Origin: Candidatus Bathyarchaeota archaeon JdFR-04
GTDB taxonomy: Archaea > Thermoproteota > Bathyarchaeia > Bathyarchaeales > UBA233
Direction: 5' to 3'
Assembly: GCA_002010925.1 (NCBI GenBank)
Contig: MTLR01000099.1
Span: 1-6,885 of the forward strand
DNA length: 6,885 nucleotides
Positions 1 through 3,385 of the stretch are shown here, one piece after another; within the stretch, counting starts at the first letter, position 1, and the number at the start of each line of letters is the position of its first letter. The position numbers were made by a program, and so were the translations under genes. The notes beneath the pieces were generated by a model, which saw only the letters and a list, made by a program, of their open reading frames with translations, was not told the origin of the DNA and searched no databases.

Positions 1-334
1 GGATTCGTGTTTTAACCCCCTCTTTAACAGCACGAATACGTAGCTCCACATGAGTGGTGGCAATCAACGGATCGCCGGGAACAAGAAAAACTGCTTTCCC
101 ATATCTTGCAACAGCCAAAATTCTCTCACCAGAACAGTCCTCCAAGTCTTTTCGAGATAACACGGTTACGGGTTTCCCCAAAAGTTTTTCAAGCTTTAAT
201 AACGAAAGGTGAGGCATCAAACTTGTGTAGAACTCAGCGAAGACTTCATCAGCCTTTCTTGCTTCTTCAACACCACGCAGGGAAATGTCAAGCTCACCGC
301 ATAAGCCTAATCCAATGAAGACCAATTCGCCCAA
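1..334 (-). CDS. dphB: Diphthine synthase, N-terminal part (gene runs off the left edge)
   Basis: DphB is a SAM-dependent methyltransferase that methylates the modified histidine of archaeal EF-2 during diphthamide synthesis in the cytoplasm. About 111 residues are visible. They show the N-terminal FIGLGL glycine motif, EEARKADEVFAEFYTSLM, and the GDPLIATTH segment typical of diphthine synthases and the related precorrin methylase fold, followed by HVELRIRA. I chose a TTG start at 334-332 because GGTG lies a few bases upstream and homologous proteins begin right before FIGLGL. A second TTG three codons later is possible. The C-terminal half is outside the window. The gene diverges from the tRNA-Lys gene and the two share an intergenic region of about 90 bp. 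It is ordinary chromosomal housekeeping and marks the host side of the integration site. The family call rests on motif recognition and is strong. Confidence 0.92.
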   Translation of the reverse strand, partial: MGELVFIGLGLCGELDISLRGVEEARKADEVFAEFYTSLMPHLSLLKLEKLLGKPVTVLSRKDLEDCSGERILAVARYGKAVFLVPGDPLIATTHVELRIRAVKEGVKTRI

Positions 335-378
335 ATTCTGACACCTTCTTAAAACACTTTTTGAAGTAGGAAAACTAA

Positions 379-390
379 ACTTATAAACCC
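379..390. promoter_or_regulatory. TATA-like element between dphB and tRNA-Lys
   Basis: TTATAAA lies at 381-387, and its complement TTTATAA reads toward dphB. It sits about 40 bp before the tRNA 5' end and about 47 bp before the dphB TTG. Archaeal transcription usually starts some 25 bp downstream of the TATA centre, which would leave short leaders on both transcripts. One box could serve both directions or only one of them. The call is from sequence alone. Confidence 0.5.
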
Positions 391-457
391 TAGTTGTGAA
401 CCATTTCTATACGCAGAAATTCAACAGGGCCCGTAGCTCAGCAAGGTAGAGCGGCGG

Positions 458-483
458 ACTCTCGCTAAACGCGGGTGGTTGAG
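458..483 (+). other. tRNA intron at non-canonical position 30/31 with bulge-helix-bulge fold
   Basis: The intron boundaries are set by restoration of the anticodon stem and by a recognisable BHB. The outer helix is AGAG (448-451) with CTCT (485-488). The central 4-bp helix is CGGC (452-455) with GTTG (478-481), including two G-U pairs. The 3-nt bulges are GGA (456-458) and AGG (482-484), and cutting after the second base of each bulge gives the proposed junctions. The inner hairpin pairs CTCGC (461-465) with GCGGG (471-475), loop TAAAC, plus a C459-G477 pair. The canonical archaeal site is 37/38. Non-canonical sites are known, mainly in Thermoproteota and relatives. Cutting one base earlier at both ends gives the same mature tRNA. 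Confidence 0.85.
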
Positions 484-728
484 GCTCTTAACCCGTAGGT
501 CCCGGGTTCAACTCCCGGCGGGCCCGCCACAGAACCTTCTTTCGTGAAAGAAGCTTCACCAAGAAAGCTGGTTCCACGTTTAATTTGTTTGTCGACTTCT
601 GTTAACGCTTGAATGTAGATTTTAAGCGCGTTTTCACAGATTTTTGAAACGTTTAGCCCCAGTTCACGGGCTTTTTCCAGGATTTCTTTTTCCACGGTGA
701 TGTTGGTTCTAACCTTCAAGGTTTTCAC
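465..728 (-). CDS. N-terminal fragment of SSV-type integrase (intN), RHH/CcdA-like
   Basis: This 87-aa frame starts at GTG 728 (MKTLKVRTNITVEKEI). Residues 5-42 have a beta strand followed by two helices with the LGLNVSKICENAL turn of ribbon-helix-helix/CcdA-antitoxin-like proteins, a likely DNA-binding and dimerisation module. Residues 68-79 (AGPPGVEPGTYG) are antisense translation of the att/tRNA sequence, and the last 8 residues are more tRNA read-through. The catalytic fragment at 3386-4285 reads its att copy in the same frame. In the excised circle residue 79 would therefore continue directly into residue 14 of that protein, giving about 365 aa. Alone it may be an inert stub or a small DNA-binding protein. 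An automated annotation could call it a CcdA-type antitoxin, but I see no adjacent toxin. Confidence 0.75.
   Translation of the reverse strand: MKTLKVRTNITVEKEILEKARELGLNVSKICENALKIYIQALTEVDKQIKRGTSFLGEASFTKEGSVAGPPGVEPGTYGLRASTTRV
490..529 (+). repeat. Attachment site copy at the tRNA (40-bp direct repeat)
   Basis: The repeat runs from tRNA position 37, just after the anticodon, through the variable region, T-arm, acceptor 3' strand and CCA. It is identical base for base to 4245-4284 and stops matching on both sides (t489 versus g4244, c530 versus t4285). It starts only six bases after the tRNA intron ends, so the intron lies wholly outside it. Confidence 0.95.
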
Positions 729-752
729 TCCTCGGGAAAAGTGTGTAGAAAT

Positions 753-763
753 GTGTATAAAGC
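753..763 (-). promoter_or_regulatory. TATA box of the integrase N-terminal gene
   Basis: On the minus strand AGCTTTATACA lies about 30 bp before the GTG at 728, the spacing expected for a leaderless archaeal transcript. GAGGA directly precedes the GTG. In the circular element this promoter would drive the full integrase. After integration it drives only the N-terminal stub. Confidence 0.5.
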
Positions 764-773
764 TTTTTCCTTA

Positions 774-797
774 GGGGGAGGGGTGGGGGGTTACGGG
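774..797 (+). other. G-tract block matching the quadruplex consensus
   Basis: Four G-runs of 5, 4, 6 and 3 bases are separated by A, T and TTAC, which satisfies the usual G3+ with loops of 1-7 rule on the plus strand. It covers the last two codons and stop of the 109-aa gene and the gap to the integrase promoter. In that gene's mRNA it is a pyrimidine-rich tail, which could act in archaeal transcription termination. Confidence 0.4.
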
Positions 798-1120
798 TAT
801 TTCCGGGGTTTCCGGCCTACTGCTGTGCCGTCCTGGAACAGCCAGTAGAAGTGCTGGTCTCTTGTTAATCGTCCGCCGTGCTGTTTCAGGTCGGCTACCA
901 TGTTCTGGTAGTCCAGGCTGTGTGTGTCGCTGCATTTTTCGAAGGGCCCTTTCTGTCCTTCCACCTGCTGCCAGTTTAGTTTGTCAGGGTTCCATGTCCA
1001 CTCGTGTTGCGGCTGTACGCCTTTGAGTTTCGCTATGTAGTGTTTGAGGTTGACGCATGCTGATTCCAGGGCGTTGGCGAAGTCGAGGAGAGCTTCAATA
1101 ACCTGATCGTTTTCGCTCAT
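791..1120 (-). CDS. Hypothetical 109-aa protein, last gene of the leftward operon
   Basis: I do not recognise the family by name. The N-terminus (residues 1-33) is an amphipathic helix, ALLDFANALESACVNLKHYI. The middle is polar and rich in W and Q. The C-terminal 25 residues combine aromatics and basic residues (DQHFYWLFQDGTAVGRKPRKYP). That tail looks like the small winged or beta-hairpin end of DNA-associated proteins on archaeal plasmids, but this is impression only. The start is well fixed: the ATG overlaps the stop of the upstream gene as ATGA, and GGAGGTGA lies about 9 bases ahead, the strongest Shine-Dalgarno of the element. Translational coupling to the RHH gene is likely. There is no signal peptide, membrane segment or cysteine cluster. 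Confidence 0.7.
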   Translation of the reverse strand: MSENDQVIEALLDFANALESACVNLKHYIAKLKGVQPQHEWTWNPDKLNWQQVEGQKGPFEKCSDTHSLDYQNMVADLKQHGGRLTRDQHFYWLFQDGTAVGRKPRKYP

Positions 1121-1728
1121 AGGGTTTTCTCACCTCCTTTCAGGTTTAAGTTTGCCTTTTTCAGCTGGAGGAGCCTGTTCACTTTGCGGACCAGCTGTTT
1201 CGCCAGGGCTTCCCGGTATTCCACGATGGCTTGGACTGTGAGCAGCTCCTCCGGCTTGACTTCAGGCCGGGGTTTCTGCACGTAGAACGGCTGCCGGTCC
1301 ACAACCAGGCCTCCCCGAAGCTCTTTCAGGTACGCCTCGGCGTAGCTTCCGTGCTTGAGGATCTGCCGTTGCAGCCTGTGCACCCGTTCAAGCTCCTCGC
1401 TCAGCCTGGCAACCTCCAACTCAAGCCTGAACTCCTCCATCTCCAGGTAAGAAGGCAGCTTCTCCAGAAACTCGTAGACAAGCCTCCGCAGCAACCCGCT
1501 AACATTAACAGCATTCTCCCTAAGCAAAACATAAACATTCAAAGGCAACCTAAACGCAACAAGCCTACTGGGCTGCCTACCGCTTCCGCTACTGGAAGCG
1601 TATAACGTTATACACCCTTTAGAAGCGGAAGGAGTAGCCGAATGCTTGGTTCTACCGCATCCTCTGTTCGTGTAGGGGTTCCCTACAGTTTCAGAAGGCG
1701 TAGAGGATGGCTGCTTCTTAGTTGGCAT
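1117..1728 (-). CDS. 203-aa RHH-like protein with coiled coil (probable DNA-binding protein)
   Basis: I place the start at ATG 1728 rather than an upstream in-frame ATG at 1824. The preceding gene's stop is one base before it (TAA-A-ATG) and the longer form would overlap that gene by about 95 bases. Residues 1-54 are low complexity, rich in S, T, P and G, with three scattered Cys. Residues about 55-88 (RLVAFRLPLNVYVLL, then VSGLLRRLVYEFL) fit a beta strand plus two helices of ribbon-helix-helix type. Residues 93-127 are a charged heptad-like coiled coil (EEFRLELEVARLSEELERV). A second basic helix covers about 165-195 (YREALAKQLVRKVNRLLQLKK). It could be a repressor, a partition-like protein or a copy-control protein. 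The DNA of its N-terminal part is unusually rich in palindromes. Confidence 0.7.
   Translation of the reverse strand: MPTKKQPSSTPSETVGNPYTNRGCGRTKHSATPSASKGCITLYASSSGSGRQPSRLVAFRLPLNVYVLLRENAVNVSGLLRRLVYEFLEKLPSYLEMEEFRLELEVARLSEELERVHRLQRQILKHGSYAEAYLKELRGGLVVDRQPFYVQKPRPEVKPEELLTVQAIVEYREALAKQLVRKVNRLLQLKKANLNLKGGEKTL
1581..1709. repeat. Cluster of inverted repeats in the 5' part of the RHH gene
   Basis: There are four perfect inverted repeats in 130 bp: CGCTTCC/GGAAGCG (1581-1587 with 1594-1600), a 14-bp palindrome GTATAACGTTATAC (1600-1613), TGTAGGG/CCCTACA (1671-1677 with 1681-1687, 3-base loop), and an outer pair CATCCTCT/AGAGGATG (1658-1665 with 1702-1709) enclosing that hairpin. They coincide with the low-complexity linker of the encoded protein, where codon choice is least constrained. 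The cluster may be an operator array, an RNA structure, or a replication origin embedded in coding sequence. Confidence 0.6.
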
Positions 1729-1729
1729 T

Positions 1730-1951
1730 TTAGACCCTGTGCGAATTAGCGATGGTGATAACTTGCCTTGTTCTGGCGAGTTCGTCTGCCAGCTTGGCGA
1801 GTAAACATAGCAGGTGCTGTTCAAAGCTTACTTTGCAGAACTCGGCTTCAGGGCAGTTGTGGCAGTAGGCCATGCGGTAAAGGTTTAAAGGAGGAACCGG
1901 AATGTTTCTATTGGCTGGTTTGCGTGGCCGGGCAGTAGAGGCGGAAGTCAC
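1730..1951 (-). CDS. 73-aa small protein with four cysteines
   Basis: I chose GTG 1951 because it overlaps the stop of the zinc-ribbon gene as GTGA and follows GGAGGGAGGTG at good spacing. A TTG at 1972 and an ATG at 1852 are alternatives. The first 26 residues are basic and proline-rich. Residues 27-52 contain YCHNCPEAEFCKVSFEQHLL followed by another Cys, so C-x2-C-x5-C-x9-C (Cys 30, 33, 39, 49). Four cysteines with this spacing suggest a bound zinc or an iron-sulfur cluster, but I cannot match a named family. The rest is an amphipathic helix, LLAKLADELARTRQV. It is tightly coupled upstream to the zinc ribbon and downstream to the RHH protein, so the three probably form one regulatory or DNA-handling unit. 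Confidence 0.6.
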   Translation of the reverse strand: MTSASTARPRKPANRNIPVPPLNLYRMAYCHNCPEAEFCKVSFEQHLLCLLAKLADELARTRQVITIANSHRV

Positions 1952-2097
1952 CTGGCACCTCCCTCCACGCAAGCTTCATTCTCATTGTTCTGATTCCATT
2001 TAAGACGATAACCGCAGGCAGGGCACTTCTTGGGCTGCGGAACCCTCGGCGTCCACTTGTAACCGCATTTTGGACAGGTAAGCTGTGGCAACTTCAT
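1948..2097 (-). CDS. 49-aa zinc-ribbon protein, first gene of the leftward operon
   Basis: Translation from ATG 2097 gives LTCPKCGYKWTPRVP, then KKCPACGYRLKW: two CxxCGY knuckles with Cys 8, 11, 25 and 28, the classic rubredoxin-type zinc ribbon found in many archaeal DNA- and RNA-binding proteins. A fifth Cys (43) is in the acidic tail. GGTGGT precedes the ATG and a TATA-like TTATAATA is about 30 bp upstream, so this is the promoter-proximal gene. Its TGA overlaps the GTG of the next gene. The exact role is unknown. A small transcription or copy-control factor is typical for such mini zinc ribbons on archaeal viruses and plasmids. Confidence 0.75.
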   Translation of the reverse strand: MKLPQLTCPKCGYKWTPRVPQPKKCPACGYRLKWNQNNENEACVEGGAR

Positions 2098-2115
2098 TCT
2101 ACCACCTTCATGTTG

Positions 2116-2150
2116 AAAAATATTATAACGCCAAAACCCCTGGGGTTTTT
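2116..2150. promoter_or_regulatory. Divergent promoter with palindromic operator
   Basis: An AT-rich box around TATTATAA (2121-2128) is placed to serve the leftward operon (ATG 2097) and the rightward 243-aa gene (ATG 2160). Immediately to its right AAAACCCC-T-GGGGTTTT (2133-2149) is a perfect 8+1+8 palindrome lying between TATA and the rightward ATG. A protein bound there would block initiation in both directions. A sister copy of the core lies at 2846-2860. Confidence 0.6.
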
Positions 2151-2159
2151 CGGTTAGAA

Positions 2160-2891
2160 ATGCCGCAGATAGTTCTCAAATGCAACGGGATAGCCTTTGA
2201 CTTTGAGAAAACTGTGGAGAGGGTGAAAGCAAGTGATAAAACAGAGAATTTAAGAAATAGTGGCGGGGGTAGGGGCGGTGGAAACGTTGAAAGCGGCAAC
2301 TTAATTTTCAACCTAAAACGTTTTCCAAACGTGACCGTTCAGATCTCCCCCAAGGGAAAAATCCAAATATTTATTCCCAAGAAACGGGGTAGAAACTGTT
2401 CACCACTCCATATACTCCAAGAACTATGTGGGCTTCTGGTTTCCGGCGAAGGGGTTGAAATACCAGAGTTAAAGGAGTTGAGAGGCGATTTCACACTTGA
2501 CCCGCCAGTCGGCGATAGCAAAAACTCCTTGATAATGTTTTACAAAGCGGTAAAAACAGAGTTAGAGGAGAGGTTGAAGAAGGTAAATAGAATTTTAGAC
2601 GCTTTGCAAAACAATAGGAAAACATTTGTGTATTTTCCACCACCAATTTACGAAGTAAACTTCATGTGTGAGCAGATAGTTTTCATAGGGTCATGGTTCA
2701 AACGGGAAAAACAGGAACTGATCGAAGATGACGTGAAGAAGAGGCCTACATGGATATTGGTGGGGAATGGTCGAGGAACCAGAGCCTATGGAAGATTAAT
2801 TCTCCAGCAACACGGCAGGTCCTTATATACATTCGGAATACTTCTCCCCTCGGGGTTTTTGACTGATGAAAAATCGAGGAAGGGAAATTAG
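2160..2891 (+). CDS. 243-aa hypothetical protein, largest non-integrase gene of the element
   Basis: I do not recognise the family. I place the start at ATG 2160, because the longer form from 2085 would read across the promoter and operator. No Shine-Dalgarno is visible, consistent with a leaderless transcript. Residues 1-25 are strand and helix (IVLKCNGIAFDFEKTVERV). Residues 35-42 are a flexible GGGRGGG linker. Residues 48-73 (NLKRFPNVTVQISPKGKIQI) alternate like two beta strands joined by KGK and followed by a helix, LHILQELCGLLV, an order resembling half of a TBP-fold repeat. Residues 123-152 are a long amphipathic helix. The C-terminal third is mixed and basic, with WILVGNGRGTRAYGRL. There are no helicase, nuclease or HUH-Rep motifs (no HxH, no Walker A). 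Its 3' end overlaps the HTH gene by 26 bases. It may be a replication or DNA-binding protein, but that is inference from size and place. Confidence 0.65.
   Translation: MPQIVLKCNGIAFDFEKTVERVKASDKTENLRNSGGGRGGGNVESGNLIFNLKRFPNVTVQISPKGKIQIFIPKKRGRNCSPLHILQELCGLLVSGEGVEIPELKELRGDFTLDPPVGDSKNSLIMFYKAVKTELEERLKKVNRILDALQNNRKTFVYFPPPIYEVNFMCEQIVFIGSWFKREKQELIEDDVKKRPTWILVGNGRGTRAYGRLILQQHGRSLYTFGILLPSGFLTDEKSRKGN
2822..2860 (+). promoter_or_regulatory. Promoter of the HTH gene with a second copy of the operator core
   Basis: TTATATA (2824-2830) lies about 36 bp before the ATG at 2866. CCCCTCGGGGTTTTT (2846-2860) sits between them, matching CCCCTGGGGTTTTT at 2137-2150 apart from one extra C at the centre. 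Both copies have the same orientation and the same order: TATA, palindrome, T-run, ATG. This one lies inside the end of the 243-aa gene. Confidence 0.5.
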
Positions 2892-3060
2892 AGCTAAACT
2901 GCTGGGAATAATGAAGACAGATTCCAACATAACTAATTCACAGCTGGCAGAAAGGTTAGGTATGTCCGAAAGCACTGTAAGACATCTGCGCGGCTGGCTG
3001 AAACGGCAAAAACAGCTTCTACATAGCCATCGTTGGCGGGGTTTTCCGCGTTTAGGATAG
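2866..3060 (+). CDS. 64-aa helix-turn-helix DNA-binding protein
   Basis: Residues 22-48 (ITNSQLAERLGMSESTVRHL) are a clear helix-turn-helix: helix NSQLAERL, turn GMS, recognition helix ESTVRHLRGWLKRQ. Residues 1-20 form a basic lead helix. The tail (HSHRWRGFPRLG) looks unstructured and coincides with antisense zinc-finger sequence, so the gene may be 3'-truncated or may have acquired its last 20 codons from the neighbour. It overlaps the end of the 243-aa gene in another frame and has its own putative promoter with a palindrome. The simplest role is a repressor or activator of the element's own promoters, acting at the two CCCCT(C)GGGG sites, but that is a guess. Confidence 0.65.
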   Translation: MKNRGREIRAKLLGIMKTDSNITNSQLAERLGMSESTVRHLRGWLKRQKQLLHSHRWRGFPRLG

Positions 3061-3179
3061 TAGAAGCCGTCCCGGTAGAAGCGGTTCTGCTCTCCCCAGT
3101 TTGGGTAGCATAGCGGTGGAAGCCCTAAGGCTGCCTCTTCAGCGGAAGATTCACGCTTCGGCTTAGCGTTGGCTTCCAT
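2998..3179 (-). pseudogene. Decayed zinc-finger fragment of transposase/integrase type
   Basis: From ATG 3179 (with a GAGGGGTGGGGGG tract as possible ribosome site, or GTG 3188) the frame reads LCYPNWGEQNRFYRDGFYYP and then GKPRQRWLCRSCFCRFSQP. This matches the pattern of the N-terminal zinc domain CPxCG...RxG...QRYLCxxCGxRFS seen in many transposases and some archaeal integrases. The first knuckle is broken: where a second Cys is expected there is Trp (NWG for NCG), with an extra residue after the first Cys. The second knuckle (CRSC) survives. The frame stays open to 2823, but that stretch is antisense to the HTH gene and looks like a shadow. No catalytic domain follows. I read it as the remnant of a larger gene cut off at about 3000, though a small functional protein is not excluded. 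Confidence 0.4.
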
Positions 3180-3192
3180 CCCCCCCACCCCT

Positions 3193-3233
3193 CTGTTTAT
3201 ACAAACTGTTTATACAGTTCGCTTATACAACAG
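3193..3233 (+). repeat. Three tandem CTGTTTATACA-type motifs (iteron-like)
   Basis: CTGTTTATACA occurs at 3193-3203 and 3206-3216, and a degenerate copy CGCTTATACA at 3220-3229, with 13-14 bp periodicity. The middle copy sits in a perfect dyad AACTGT-TTAT-ACAGTT (3204-3219). On the minus strand each copy contains TATAA, so the array could instead be the promoter and operator of the zinc-finger fragment. Together with the inverted repeat at 3251-3280 in a gene-poor stretch it is a candidate origin of replication. Confidence 0.5.
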
Positions 3234-3250
3234 CCGTAACGGGGAATGTT

Positions 3251-3280
3251 CAATTTACGGGTCAGACGCTGCGTAAATTG
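3251..3280. repeat. Perfect 9-bp inverted repeat with 12-bp spacer
   Basis: CAATTTACG (3251-3259) and CGTAAATTG (3272-3280) are exact reverse complements separated by 12 bases. It could be a protein-binding dyad spanning two helical turns or a cruciform or hairpin in single-stranded DNA. It lies 22 bp from the iteron-like array. Confidence 0.6.
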
Positions 3281-3349
3281 GAGGCCCCCTCCCCCCATCC
3301 ATTTTCCATGTATTTTTCCGGTTTCAGCCTTCAAGACACGTGGGATCTC

Positions 3350-3375
3350 CAGCCTTTCCAGCGGAAAAGTGGCTG
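3350..3375 (-). terminator. Hairpin just after the integrase stop
   Basis: Stem TTTCC (3355-3359) with GGAAA (3363-3367), loop AGC, and an outer stem CAGCC (3350-3354) with GGCTG (3371-3375) around a 3-base bulge. It begins 10 bases past the integrase stop on the minus strand. There is no strong U-tract after it, so a role in termination or mRNA 3'-end protection is only plausible. Confidence 0.35.
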
Positions 3376-3385
3376 AGGCTTTGAG

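Larger units (their letters stand above)
427..529 (+). tRNA. tRNA-Lys (anticodon CTT) with a 26-nt intron; integration target
   Basis: The acceptor strands GGGCCCG (427-433) and CGGGCCC (519-525) pair perfectly. The D-arm is GCTC/GAGC (436-439 with 449-452). The T-arm is CCGGG/CCCGG around TTCAACT (502-518). The discriminator G526 and the CCA (527-529) are encoded. Read straight through, the anticodon arm is too long and has a mismatch. Removing 458-483 gives GCGGG-CTCTTAA-CCCGT, a fully paired stem (one G-U) with anticodon CTT at 487-489. The last 40 bp are repeated exactly at 4245-4284, so the 3' half of this gene is the attachment site. The tRNA stays intact because the element supplied an identical 3' end. 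Confidence 0.93.
3180..3385. other. Gene-poor block with repeats, C-tracts and dyads
   Basis: No convincing gene lies between the zinc-finger fragment and the integrase stop. The block holds C7-A-C4 (3180-3191), the iteron-like array, a CCGTAACGG dyad (3234-3242), the inverted repeat CAATTTACG/CGTAAATTG, a C5-T-C6 tract (3285-3296), a CACGTG palindrome near 3339, and a hairpin next to the integrase stop. It is the largest noncoding stretch of the element and the best place for an origin or control region. Confidence 0.5.

Noticed and set aside
106..318. Plus-strand 70-aa open frame
   Set aside because: It is antisense to dphB, whose motifs are unmistakable.
454..500. tRNA-Glu (CTC) with a canonical 37/38 intron
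   Set aside because: That reading leaves an A-C mismatch in the anticodon stem and no fitting 4-bp central helix. The 30/31 junction gives a paired stem, a complete BHB and a CTT anticodon.
465..728. A CcdA-type antitoxin of a toxin-antitoxin pair
   Set aside because: No toxin-like gene adjoins it, its tail is antisense tRNA, and it joins in frame with the recombinase through att. An integrase N-terminus explains all of this better.
1231..1605. Plus-strand 124-aa open frame
   Set aside because: It is antisense to the RHH/coiled-coil gene, which has overlapping operon junctions and domain structure. No ribosome site or recognisable motif supports the plus frame.
2846..2860. Intrinsic terminator (CCCC-TC-GGGG followed by five T)
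   Set aside because: The 2-base loop is too small for a good hairpin and it lies within the 243-aa gene just before the HTH start. Its match to the 2137-2150 palindrome makes a binding site more likely.
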